Below, one piece after another: positions 1 through 7,468 of a stretch of DNA of 21,522 nt. The notes beneath the pieces were generated by a model. That model was not told the DNA's origin and searched no databases. It worked only from the letters and a program-made list of their open reading frames with translations. Both the position numbers and the translations under genes were made by a program. Origin of the DNA: Anaerolineales bacterium (lineage in GTDB: Bacteria > Chloroflexota > Anaerolineae > Anaerolineales > Villigracilaceae); the NCBI GenBank assembly GCA_020847355.1, contig JADLCG010000298.1, positions 1 to 21,522 of the forward strand, in the 5' to 3' direction. Position 1 is the stretch's first letter. Each line of letters begins with the position of its first letter.

Positions 1-811
1 ACTTGGACATATCCGCGACTGCGCTCAAAGTAGCGTCATTCGGGCTGGAGAACGTATAAGTTGAGGACGCTCCAACTGCGCCAGCGTATGTGATTGTCGC
101 GCTCGCTCCGGCTTTGAGTTGGAAGGTAGCGGTCTTGACTACTGCGCCTTTATCGTCCTTGATTTCATAGGTGTATGGCGTAGCCATATCCGTGCCGCTG
201 GTGTTGGTGACAACGAACGAAGCCTCGCCTAAGTTTGAAGTACAACTTCCGACAACTGTGATAGTCGGCAGAACAGGCACACACTTAGACATATCCGCGA
301 CTGCGCTCAAGGAAGCGTCATTCGGGCTGGAGAAGGTATAGGTCGAGGACGCTCCAACTGCGCCAGCGTATGTGATTGTCGTACTCGCTCCGGCTTTGAG
401 TTGGAAGGTAGCGGTCTTGACTACCGCGCCTTTATCATCTTTGATTTCATAAGTGTATGGCGTAGCCATATCCGTGCCGCTGGTGTTGGTGACGACAAAT
501 GAAGCCTCGCCTAAGTTTGAAGTACAGCTTCCGGCAACTGTGATAGTCGGCAGAACAGGCACACACTTAGACATATCCGCGACTACGTTCAGCGTCGCAT
601 CGTTCGGGCTGGAGAAGGTGTAGGTCGAGGACGCTCCAACCGCGCCAGCGTATGTGATTGTCGTACTCGCTCCGGCTTTGAGTTGGAAGGTGGCAGTCTT
701 GACTACCGCGCCTTTATCGTCCTTGATTTCATAGGTGTATGGCGTAGCCATATCCGTGCCGCTGGTGTTGGTGACGACAAATGAAGCCTCGCCTAAGTTT
801 GAAGTACAAGC
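1..811 (-). repeat. Three 282-bp tandem repeats inside the lipoprotein gene
   Basis: Units of 282 bp (94 residues) lie at about 811-530, 529-248 and 247-1, the last cut by the window edge. The anchor string around 'acacacttag' recurs at 279 and 561, exactly 282 bp apart. By eye the copies are about 95% identical at DNA level. Protein differences are few (ATLNVV, ASLSAV and ATLSAV variants near each end). Each unit starts at an SCTSNLGEAS-like motif and ends near KCVPVLPT. More copies may lie outside the window. Confidence 0.95.
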
Positions 812-2602
812 GCCGCTGACTGTGAACGTGGGGGCGGGCGTGTTGGTTGGGGTAAAGGTAGCCGTTGGCGTTAGCGTAGAGGTAGAGGTGGGCGTATTGG
901 TTGACGTGAATGTAGCCGTTGGCGTGAATGTAAAGGTAGCCGTATTGGTAATCGTCGCCGTGGGAATAGGCGTGTTGGTTGGGCGCGGCGCGCAGTTGCC
1001 GGAGACGCTCAGAGTTACAGAAGTTAGTACGTCTGTCCGGTAAGTGACTGTCATCGTCGCATAGCCCAGCCCATTAATTGTGGTCGAGCCGCCAGAGGCT
1101 AAATTCACCGCGCCGGAAGACGGATTACCGCTGGTATCGGCGGACAAAGAGTATGAGCCATTGCTCACTGTGCCAGAGATATTGGTGATCACAAATCGAG
1201 CCGTTGTATTGGCGTTACAGTAAACTTCCAAATCTAGCTGACCGTCTAAAATTTGCGTTGTCGCCGTGGCGGACGGAGTGTAAGTGATCGTCGGCGTATT
1301 TGAGGGCGTATAAGTCAATGAAGGCGTAAAAGTAGAAGACGGCGTATAAGTGAGCGTCTTGGTGAAAGTTGCCGTCTTAGTAGGCGTGATGGTCCGCGTG
1401 GGCGTGATGGTGCGCGTCGGCGTAATGGTTCGCGTTGAAGTAGGCGTTCGCGTATTTGTCGCCGTGCGCGTTAATGAAGGTGTGTAAGTGATCGAGGGCG
1501 TATACGTCAAAGACGGTGTATAAGTCAAAGAGGGCGTGTAAGTAATAGACGGGGTATAAGTAATTGACGGAGTGTAGGTAATGGACGGAGTGTAAGTTGG
1601 CGTCCTTGTAGGCGTCGGCGTTCGCGTCAAAGTTGGGGTTCGCGTGTTGCTGGCAGTTGGGGTCACAGACGGGGTATTTGTAATCGTCGGCGTGCTGGAT
1701 GGAATACTCGTAGGCAAGCCGATACAAGTCCCAGTTGCGGAAAGATTGACCACTGCAAAAGTAGAAGTTGAATAAGTCACCGTAACGGTAGCGTTTCCAG
1801 AATGGTTGCCTAAATCTAGCGCGCCCCCGCTACTTAACTGAAACGATACGGGTCCAGTCACCCCTTTTGAAGGATCATTGATTGTATAACTGCCGCTGGT
1901 CAGCATATCGCCGCCAACATTTCTAATTTTGAAGTGAGCGGTTAAATCATTATTACAAGCCACGCTTAAACCAAGATCAGGCTCGTTGACAGCCACAGTT
2001 GTATTCGTCGGTAAAAGCGTATTGGTTGCGGTCAGCGTGGCTGTTGGAGCTACTGTATTCGTCGCTACGTTGGTTGCGGTCGGCGTGCTTGATGGGACAG
2101 ATAAAATAGATGGATTTTGCGTCGTTGGCGTCGCGGAGCTACTAGCGCTTGTCGCCGCCGATGCGCTGGTTGGAGTAACGGTGAAGGTCGGAGTAAATGT
2201 GGGCGTGGCGGAGTTAACTACAGCCGCCGCGACTGTGCTGGATGCCGCAGGCGCTGTACTGGATGCCACAGGGGCGCTTGAAGAAGCAGTTGTCGCAGTG
2301 GCGGCAGGCGGATCAGTTGGCGCCGGCGGGTTAGTGGCGGCAGGCGCATCCGTTGGCGCAGGCGGATTGGTAGGCGCAGGTGCATCCGTTGGCGGGGGCG
2401 GGTTGGTTGGCGCAGGCGGATCGGTTGGAATAACTGGCGCGTCAGTTGGAGGGGGCGGTTCTTGTTGTTGAGGAGCTTCTGTGGCATCCGCGCCACCAGC
2501 GCCCGCTAAAAACTCTCCAGGCGTACATGCGGCTAAGATAAGCGAAACAGCCACAATAACGGAAAAAAATTTCATAAATCTGACAGTTCTTTTTTGTTTC
2601 AT
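1..2602 (-). CDS. Giant Thr/Pro-rich repeat lipoprotein, C-terminus beyond the window
   Basis: One uninterrupted minus-strand frame runs from ATG 2602 to the left edge (about 867 residues seen, no stop). I chose this ATG rather than the in-frame ATG at 2575 because GAGG lies 6 nt upstream and it adds a basic n-region (KQKR). A lipoprotein signal ends in LAAC with Cys26. Next come Pro/Thr/Ala-rich linkers, then a series of about 85-95-residue beta-rich modules that begin and end near a Cys and share a 'C..L.A.F.V.N.SG' pattern. Two modules are divergent (around 1735-1985 and 1000-1250) and three are almost identical (1-811). They are separated by TPT-type linkers including a TYTPS(I/L) hexapeptide array. 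The fold looks Ig-like, but I do not recognise a named family. It probably projects from the membrane surface; its function is unknown. No catalytic motif was seen. Confidence 0.88.
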   Translation of the reverse strand, partial: MKQKRTVRFMKFFSVIVAVSLILAACTPGEFLAGAGGADATEAPQQQEPPPPTDAPVIPTDPPAPTNPPPPTDAPAPTNPPAPTDAPAATNPPAPTDPPAATATTASSSAPVASSTAPAASSTVAAAVVNSATPTFTPTFTVTPTSASAATSASSSATPTTQNPSILSVPSSTPTATNVATNTVAPTATLTATNTLLPTNTTVAVNEPDLGLSVACNNDLTAHFKIRNVGGDMLTSGSYTINDPSKGVTGPVSFQLSSGGALDLGNHSGNATVTVTYSTSTFAVVNLSATGTCIGLPTSIPSSTPTITNTPSVTPTASNTRTPTLTRTPTPTRTPTYTPSITYTPSITYTPSITYTPSLTYTPSLTYTPSITYTPSLTRTATNTRTPTSTRTITPTRTITPTRTITPTKTATFTKTLTYTPSSTFTPSLTYTPSNTPTITYTPSATATTQILDGQLDLEVYCNANTTARFVITNISGTVSNGSYSLSADTSGNPSSGAVNLASGGSTTINGLGYATMTVTYRTDVLTSVTLSVSGNCAPRPTNTPIPTATITNTATFTFTPTATFTSTNTPTSTSTLTPTATFTPTNTPAPTFTVSGACTSNLGEASFVVTNTSGTDMATPYTYEIKDDKGAVVKTATFQLKAGASTTITYAGAVGASSTYTFSSPNDATLNVVADMSKCVPVLPTITVAGSCTSNLGEASFVVTNTSGTDMATPYTYEIKDDKGAVVKTATFQLKAGASTTITYAGAVGASSTYTFSSPNDASLSAVADMSKCVPVLPTITVVGSCTSNLGEASFVVTNTSGTDMATPYTYEIKDDKGAVVKTATFQLKAGASATITYAGAVGASSTYTFSSPNDATLSAVADMSK
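1472..1597 (-). repeat. Hexapeptide tandem array TYTPS(I/L)
   Basis: Seven consecutive 18-bp units encode TYTPSI or TYTPSL. Codons vary between units (ACT/ACG/ACA, TAC/TAT, CCG/CCC/CCT, TCC/TCA/TCT/TCG) while the peptide is kept. This implies an older array held by selection on the protein. It is a likely extended spacer between beta-rich modules. Confidence 0.85.
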
Positions 2603-2632
2603 AAGAAGCCTCAATACGATCCTATAAAAGAT

Positions 2633-2648
2633 TGTGATAGAAATCACC
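2633..2648. promoter_or_regulatory. CRP-like dyad TGTGA-N6-TCACC
   Basis: TGTGA at 2633-2637, six bases, then TCACC at 2644-2648 matches the CRP consensus TGTGA-N6-TCACA at 9 of 10 fixed positions. It sits between the divergent lipoprotein genes, about 31 bp upstream of the minus-strand start codon and about 185 bp upstream of the plus-strand one. Whether it acts, and on which gene, cannot be told from sequence alone. Confidence 0.4.
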
Positions 2649-2750
2649 AAGCGTGCGTTTATTTATTTAGTCATGGTCTTAGTAGTAAAATAAATACAAA
2701 AAGGGTTGAGTTTTTGATTTTTAGTAAATACACAAATCAGAAACCCAATT

Positions 2751-2779
2751 TTGCAATCTTACCCTACTGTATATATAAT
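2751..2779 (+). promoter_or_regulatory. Sigma-70-type promoter of the half-length binding protein
   Basis: TTGCAA at 2751-2756, a 17-bp spacer and consensus TATAAT at 2774-2779. The expected transcription start is near 2786, giving a leader of about 47 nt. The same TTGCAA-17-TATAAT arrangement precedes the tRNA-Pro gene, which supports it as a housekeeping promoter type here. Confidence 0.75.
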
Positions 2780-2832
2780 AGAGGCAAGGCTATATTTTTT
2801 TTACAAATTAAATGATAAGGAAGTACAAATTT

Positions 2833-3633
2833 ATGCTGAACTCGAAAATTTTATCACATCGCTTTCTCATTTTTAGCTTGATCTTCGTTTTTATTGTATC
2901 TGGTTGTCAGCCTAAAAGCGAGGCGACTGAACAGCCAACCGAAAGCGCCGCCACGCCTAGCGCCGTTCCGGCAACTGAAAGCTCCCCCGCTTCGACAAAC
3001 GCTATCAGCAAAACTATTTTCTTAGACCCAGCTATCGCGCAGGATGAAGATTCGCTGAAACTCGCTCAATATCTCTACACCGGCTTGGTGACTTTAGACG
3101 CCAGCGGTCAGCCGCAACCCGGCATCGCCGAATCTTGGATTATTTCAGACGATGAGTTGGACTATATTTTCACGCTCCGCTCAGGCGCGACCTTCAGCGA
3201 CGGGACTTTAATTACCCCGGACGTTGTCGTCAACAATTTCAACCGCTGGTTTGACCCGCAAAATAGTTTGCACGGAGATGCAGATTACAAAGCTTGGCAA
3301 ACTACCTTCCTCGGCTTCCTCGGCGAAAAAGATGAAAACAACCGCACAAAATCAATCGTTGATGGGATTCAAAAAGTAGATTCGCATACTGTGTTATTGC
3401 ACCTTAGCCGTAAAGAAGCCAACGTCCTAACTTGGCTGGCGAACCCGGCTTTTTCAATTTTAGATACCCAAGCCATCGCCGCCGGCGGCTACGGGAAGCC
3501 AGGCGCCGCCGTAATTTCAAGCGGACCGTACATCGTTTCCGCGTGGACGGAGACAGGCTTAACGCTCAGCCCCAACCCAAAATATTGGGGAACCATCCCC
3601 ACCGGCGACTTAAACTTTAGCTGGAAGGAATAA
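2833..3633 (+). CDS. Half-length SBP_bac_5-type peptide/nickel solute-binding lipoprotein
   Basis: The start is at 2833, where AAGGAAG (2817-2823) lies 9 nt upstream. The in-frame ATG at 2812 has no binding site. The protein is 266 residues. A lipoprotein signal ends in VSGC (Cys25), followed by a Ser/Thr/Pro/Glu tether to about residue 55. The rest matches the N-terminal half of family 5 extracellular solute-binding proteins (OppA/DppA/NikA): a segment like LYTGLVTLD, the GIAESW motif, FTLRSGATFSDGT, and a GPYIVSAW..NPKYWG segment. Family members are usually 500-600 residues, so the second half is absent. The stop is a clean TAA followed 14 nt later by a strong terminator, and no remnant coding follows. 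It is either a stabilised short form or a truncated relic. No permease or ATPase gene is adjacent. Confidence 0.85.
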   Translation: MLNSKILSHRFLIFSLIFVFIVSGCQPKSEATEQPTESAATPSAVPATESSPASTNAISKTIFLDPAIAQDEDSLKLAQYLYTGLVTLDASGQPQPGIAESWIISDDELDYIFTLRSGATFSDGTLITPDVVVNNFNRWFDPQNSLHGDADYKAWQTTFLGFLGEKDENNRTKSIVDGIQKVDSHTVLLHLSRKEANVLTWLANPAFSILDTQAIAAGGYGKPGAAVISSGPYIVSAWTETGLTLSPNPKYWGTIPTGDLNFSWKE

Positions 3634-3646
3634 ATCAATTTAAGCG

Positions 3647-3682
3647 AAAACCGCTCAAGAAATTTTCTTGAGCGGTTTTTTT
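3647..3682. terminator. Bidirectional rho-independent terminator
   Basis: A perfect inverted repeat of 16 nt per arm (3647-3662 and 3664-3679), core ACCGCTCAAGAAA, is followed by a T-run on the plus strand and by TTTT at the arm end on the minus strand. It separates two convergent genes and overlaps the last bases of the cyclase stop region. Confidence 0.9.
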
Positions 3683-5246
3683 ATTTCTTTTCCTGTAGCA
3701 ATTCATACAAAGGAATTGGCGCGCTTTTCCCCTTCAATGAAATTTCGCCAAGCGGCGCACATTCATATTTTTCTTCAATGGCGCGTTGAATGGTTTCAGA
3801 AATATATATTTTATTTTTATCGGCTTTGTTCATAATCCGCGCCGTGGTATTAACCGTATCGCCCAGCACGTTATATTCGCGTCTGCCGCGCGGATCGCCA
3901 ATTTCGGCGACGAACGCCGGACCCGTGTTAATGCCAATTTGACAATAGACATCCGGCTGAATTCCCCCGATCGTCGGCGGTTTAATCTTCATCACAATCT
4001 CGCGGATCGCCAACGCGGCAGAAGCCGCGCGCGCTTCGTCATTGGTGTGCGCATTCGGCACGCCGAAGAAAATAACAATATCCGAACCGGAAAGGTGATA
4101 CGTCACCTTCTTCAACACTCCCCCGCGCGATTCCACCGCCGCGTTGATCAATGAAAACGCGCGCGAAAAATGCGAAGCAAGTTTTAACTCTTCGCCCGGC
4201 AAAGCTCGGTCTGCCGATTCGGGCAAGCCGATGAAATTAACAAACATAATCGTAGGGATCGGAAAATCCGGCGGTATCTTACGGTCTGCGGCGCTTTCGA
4301 CCAGCAAAGAAAGAATCGGCGCAGGAATAAAACTCGCCATCGGCTCAATCGAATTTAAGAGGTCTGAAATTTCGCGCAAGACTTCCTGTTTATCTCTGGT
4401 TAGCAACACGCCGCTGGCTTGTCTGCGGCTAATTGGCGTAATTTCATAATCGCCCAATTCTTCTTTCAAATCATCCAAAACCAGCATGTAGTGCGCGCCC
4501 GCGTCTTTGCCTTCTTCAACAAACTCGGCGCCTTCTTCAAAATTAAATCTTTGGGCTACCTGCGCGTAAGCGGCTGGCGATAAATTCACGCGCTCATTCC
4601 GCCCATTGCTTTCGGTTAATTTAGCTCTTTGCACGTCTCGTCCAAGAAGCACATGCTCCATGCGGCGCGGCGTGCCGATATCGGCAGTTAAAAATCTGCC
4701 GGAGTGAATCCCAATGCGCATTTTCAGGTTGACAACGCCGGAAGGCGTTTGAATTTCCGCAAAGTCTTTCATGGCTCTTTGCATTCTTAACGCGGCGCGC
4801 ACAGCCTTGAAAGTATCGTCTTTCTTTTCAGTTTGATTCCAAACGATGAGGAGCGCGTCGCCGGTGAATTCGACAAGTTCGCCCCCGGACTTGCTGACGA
4901 TTGCCAGCATCGTCGAGAAATATTTGTTTAGCTGAGAGAGTAGATCGCCGGCGCCAGCGCGCCCTTTGGCGGCGTTGGCTTCCATAAGTTTGGTAAAACC
5001 CGCCAGATCGGTGAACATCATTGTGCCGTATTGCCAAGCCGGCTCGACCACCCCAGGCTTGAGCGATTTAACTTCAATCTGCCGCGAGATGTAATCGTGC
5101 AATGTCCTTTGAAGCGTACGCAAATGCTTGTAAACATCCACCATAATATCCACAGAAGGATTTCCCCACATGGAAGCGTACATCTCCGCGGGGAGCAGAT
5201 ATCTCAAACGCGACTCAATCGTCGTTAGTGGAGATTCAGGAAGCAT
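3681..5246 (-). CDS. Tandem class III adenylate/guanylate cyclase (pseudo-heterodimeric)
   Basis: 521 residues with two cyclase homology domains and no membrane segment, so probably cytosolic; expected to convert ATP (or GTP) to the cyclic 3',5'-nucleotide. Domain 1 (about 72-225) has both metal-binding aspartates, FTD80 and FTGD130, but the transition-state Asn and Arg positions are Gln206 and Leu210. Domain 2 (about 332-515) has Asn337 and Ser388 at the metal positions but keeps Asn466 and Arg470 in LGDTVNTTARI, plus a Lys379/380 candidate for base recognition. Only one composite active site can therefore be complete, as in C1/C2 of animal soluble adenylyl cyclase (ADCY10). The Thr position before VLG in domain 2 is Asn459, so substrate choice is uncertain. 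The gene lies 27 bp downstream of the PD40 lipoprotein gene and also has its own -10 box. Confidence 0.92.
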   Translation of the reverse strand: MLPESPLTTIESRLRYLLPAEMYASMWGNPSVDIMVDVYKHLRTLQRTLHDYISRQIEVKSLKPGVVEPAWQYGTMMFTDLAGFTKLMEANAAKGRAGAGDLLSQLNKYFSTMLAIVSKSGGELVEFTGDALLIVWNQTEKKDDTFKAVRAALRMQRAMKDFAEIQTPSGVVNLKMRIGIHSGRFLTADIGTPRRMEHVLLGRDVQRAKLTESNGRNERVNLSPAAYAQVAQRFNFEEGAEFVEEGKDAGAHYMLVLDDLKEELGDYEITPISRRQASGVLLTRDKQEVLREISDLLNSIEPMASFIPAPILSLLVESAADRKIPPDFPIPTIMFVNFIGLPESADRALPGEELKLASHFSRAFSLINAAVESRGGVLKKVTYHLSGSDIVIFFGVPNAHTNDEARAASAALAIREIVMKIKPPTIGGIQPDVYCQIGINTGPAFVAEIGDPRGRREYNVLGDTVNTTARIMNKADKNKIYISETIQRAIEEKYECAPLGEISLKGKSAPIPLYELLQEKK

Positions 5247-5252
5247 GGCGCG

Positions 5253-5258
5253 ATTATA
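5253..5258 (-). promoter_or_regulatory. Leaderless -10 box of the cyclase gene
   Basis: On the minus strand consensus TATAAT is followed by CGCGCC and then the ATG at 5246, so transcription should begin at or next to the start codon. No Shine-Dalgarno sequence is present. A CTTGATTCAAG near-palindrome (5259-5269) abuts the -10 box. No good -35 is visible. Confidence 0.55.
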
Positions 5259-5273
5259 CTTGAATCAAGATTG

Positions 5274-6413
5274 TTATTGAGAGATCCACAGCGGTTCGCC
5301 ATCCAGCGCAGGCAAATTGGTTAGCCGTAAAAATTCGTTGGTGGCGATGTTGGCAAGGTAAATTTCCATATCGCCATTGACTTGCGCTTGAAAGGCGATG
5401 TGCGTGCCGTCTAAAGACCAAGTGGGCGTATCCAGCGGCGTGACTCCGGCGGAATATAGTTGGGCAAGAGAATTATCCGCAAGGTTGAAGATATCTATGC
5501 CGTGCGTGGCTTGTTGTTTGGCGCTGACCGCCAAACGCGAACCATCTGGCGACCAAACGGGGGCGCTATATTCTGAAGGCGCGGTTGTGAGGCATCTGCT
5601 ATTCAGCCCGTCTCGACCAATGACGCAGACGTTGGATAAGCCGTCTGAATATGTTTTATAGGCGATCATGCTTCCGTTTGGCGACCAAGCTGGGGCGGAG
5701 TCCGGGGCGATGTTTGTCGTCAAAGTGGAGATGTTGCCGCTGGGCGTCAAGAGGAGAATATCTGCGTTGCCGAAGCGATTGCTGACAAATGCGATTTCAT
5801 CCGAGACAGGCGACCAGACGGGGTTGCTATCGCCAGAGGGGTCGTTGGTCAAGCGCGTCAGGTTGGAGCCATCTACATTGACGACATAAATTTCAAAGTT
5901 GCCGTCGCGGAAGGATTCAAAAGCCAGGCGCCTGCCATCCGGCGACCAAGTGGGCGCTGAATCTTTTTCCGGCGCGTTGGTAATTTGCGTAACGTTGCGC
6001 GAGAGCAAATCAAGCACGTAAATATCCATGTTGTTATTAGCTGTGGCGACAAAGGCGATTTTTGTGCCGTCTGGCGAAATCCGCGGCGTGGTTTCAGGCG
6101 CAGAGGAATCCGTGAGGCGAATTTGCTCAAGCCCGTCGGGAGTGGTCAGGTATAAGTTTGTGATGCCGTCTCGATCTGAAGTGAAGAGGATATGCCCGGC
6201 GAGCGGAGGCACGGGCGTATCGGTTGGCGGAGCCACGACTACGGGTTCGGTAATTTGGATTTCAGGTAGCGGGGTTTCTGTGACGTTCACCCCTGCCGCG
6301 CCTTCGATTAAGCCGGAGGAGCTTCCGCATCCGCTGAGGGCGAGGGCGAGGGTGCCTAAAAGGAGAAGCGTAAAGGCGATTACTTTTTGTTTTTGATTGA
6401 AGTGGATGTGCAT
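5274..6413 (-). CDS. TolB-like PD40 beta-propeller lipoprotein
   Basis: 379 residues. The lipoprotein signal ends LSGC (Cys29), followed by a Pro/Thr tether to about residue 70. The rest is a beta-propeller built from repeated PD40 units: ISPDGTKIAF, WSPDGRRLAF, WSPVSDEIAF, WSPNGSMIAY, WSPDGSRLAV and WSLDGTHIAF. Together with the opening HILFTSDRDG strand this gives six or seven blades. It is related in fold to the propeller of TolB and to DPP-type N-terminal propellers. No peptidase domain follows, so it is likely a surface binding or sensing protein; the ligand is unknown. The frame ends 27 bp before the cyclase gene on the same strand, which suggests joint expression. Confidence 0.88.
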   Translation of the reverse strand: MHIHFNQKQKVIAFTLLLLGTLALALSGCGSSSGLIEGAAGVNVTETPLPEIQITEPVVVAPPTDTPVPPLAGHILFTSDRDGITNLYLTTPDGLEQIRLTDSSAPETTPRISPDGTKIAFVATANNNMDIYVLDLLSRNVTQITNAPEKDSAPTWSPDGRRLAFESFRDGNFEIYVVNVDGSNLTRLTNDPSGDSNPVWSPVSDEIAFVSNRFGNADILLLTPSGNISTLTTNIAPDSAPAWSPNGSMIAYKTYSDGLSNVCVIGRDGLNSRCLTTAPSEYSAPVWSPDGSRLAVSAKQQATHGIDIFNLADNSLAQLYSAGVTPLDTPTWSLDGTHIAFQAQVNGDMEIYLANIATNEFLRLTNLPALDGEPLWISQ

Positions 6414-6421
6414 ATTTTTAT

Positions 6422-6462
6422 CTTATAGGGTTTTGATTAAATGGGTGTGATAATTTACACCC
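6422..6462 (-). promoter_or_regulatory. PD40 gene promoter with overlapping palindrome
   Basis: On the minus strand TATAAG (6427-6422) lies 8 nt before the ATG at 6413, implying an almost leaderless message; no Shine-Dalgarno is present. Where the -35 should be lies a 20-bp palindrome at 6443-6462 with perfect 6-bp arms (GGGTGT, N8, ACACCC). Its inner part reads TGTGA-N4-TTACA, a CRP/FNR-superfamily-like spacing. It is a candidate operator. Confidence 0.4.
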
Positions 6463-6555
6463 TTAGTCGCTACTATAATTTGAAAGGGGTTACTGATGGG
6501 GGAATTAAAGCTAACACTTTTGCAAGATGTCCCCCGACTAAATCTCAAGCGTTCT

Positions 6556-7446
6556 TTAGCCCTGACGATTGCGGAGATCGGTGGCTTTTTGTTTTAATTC
6601 TCTAAAATAAGCGGTCTCGGTAATTTCGCGCACTTGGTTCTCGCGTTTTTTGCCGTCAATTTCGATTTTCAGTTGGGCAATTTCCTGACGCAAAGACGCT
6701 TCTCGAATGTAGCCATCCAGCGCGGCGTTTGCCAAAAGCACCAGCGCATCGAGCGCGTCATCTTCCAAAAATGGGATCACTTCTCCCGTTTCGGGGTGTT
6801 TGGCGTTGATCAGTTGTAAAATGCCGATCACTTTTCCATCGCTATTTTTGAGCGGCGAGGTGAGGAATGACTTAGAACGGTATTTGGTGGTTTGGTCCAC
6901 GGCTTTTGTGCCGGAGAAATCGAAGCCTTCTGCGGTGTAGGCATCCGCTATGGTGACTTGCTCGCCGGTGAGGGCGGAGTAGGAGGCGATGTTTGAGCGG
7001 TTGGCGCTGCCGTCAGCATGGTGTAATTTAATTGGCGAGAAACTGATCGGGGTTTGGCTGGTTCCGCCCATCTTCAAATTGAGCGAGGTGTTGCGGATGA
7101 TCACGAATTTCAATTCGTCATCTTCGAGCAGATATAAAGTCCCCGCATCGGCGTTGGTGACGAATTGCGCTTCGACTACGAGCGTTTCAAGCAGGCGGTT
7201 GAAATCTTTTTCCGCGGAAAGCGCCACGCCAATCGGAATAATTCTACGTAACAAGAGCAATTGATTATCGCGCACGGAAACGCTCCGCGCCATACGATCA
7301 AGCATGATCGCCAATTGACCCATCTCGCCGTTGGCGCTCGACATACCGGCTAACATTTCGGGGTTATAGCGTCCGTTCTCAACCGCTTGAATGGCGAGCA
7401 TAATCCGCACTAAGGTTTTTGTTCCGATTACGGTGGCTTCGGGCAT
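6556..7446 (-). CDS. HAMP-like/GAF domain signalling protein
   Basis: 296 residues, soluble. Residues about 20-60 look like a HAMP-type helical segment without a membrane anchor (GRYNPEM, then GEMGQLAIMLDRMARSV). A GAF domain spans about 80-245 (NADAGTLYLLEDD, then KYRSKSFLTSPL and GKVIGILQLINAKH). Residues 246-275 form a charged coiled coil. GAF domains of this cyclic-nucleotide phosphodiesterase/cyclase style bind small ligands or act as dimer switches. There is no output domain, so it probably acts through a partner. AAAAGGATC gives an AGGA binding site about 7 nt before the ATG. The next genes on the strand are the PD40 lipoprotein and the cyclase, but 142 bp separate it from them. Confidence 0.85.
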   Translation of the reverse strand: MPEATVIGTKTLVRIMLAIQAVENGRYNPEMLAGMSSANGEMGQLAIMLDRMARSVSVRDNQLLLLRRIIPIGVALSAEKDFNRLLETLVVEAQFVTNADAGTLYLLEDDELKFVIIRNTSLNLKMGGTSQTPISFSPIKLHHADGSANRSNIASYSALTGEQVTIADAYTAEGFDFSGTKAVDQTTKYRSKSFLTSPLKNSDGKVIGILQLINAKHPETGEVIPFLEDDALDALVLLANAALDGYIREASLRQEIAQLKIEIDGKKRENQVREITETAYFRELKQKATDLRNRQG

Positions 7447-7468
7447 AAATGATCCTTTTGGTTTTCAA

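Noticed and set aside
1..820. Possible CRISPR array or intergenic tandem repeats at the left edge
   Set aside because: The period is 282 bp with no short repeat/unique spacer alternation, and the units are in frame inside a coding region.
735..2471. Val/Gly/Ala-rich plus-strand open frames (735-1043 and 1986-2471) that look like a glycine-rich surface protein
   Set aside because: They are antisense shadows of the Thr/Pro-rich lipoprotein: ACC/ACG/CCG codons read backwards give GGT/CGT/CGG and long Val/Gly/Ala frames. The minus frame has a start, RBS, lipobox and modular structure.
2594..2815. 73-codon plus-strand frame in the AT-rich gap
   Set aside because: It starts inside the opposite lipoprotein gene, lacks an RBS, has low-complexity AT-driven composition, and the consensus promoter at 2751-2779 lies within it.
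2812..2832. Upstream ATG at 2812 for the half-length binding protein
   Set aside because: It has no RBS; it would place the AAGGAAG site inside the coding region. ATG 2833 is ideally spaced.
3633..3700. Frameshift splitting a full-length family 5 binding protein
   Set aside because: No family-like sequence follows the stop in any plus frame; the terminator and the convergent cyclase gene come at once.
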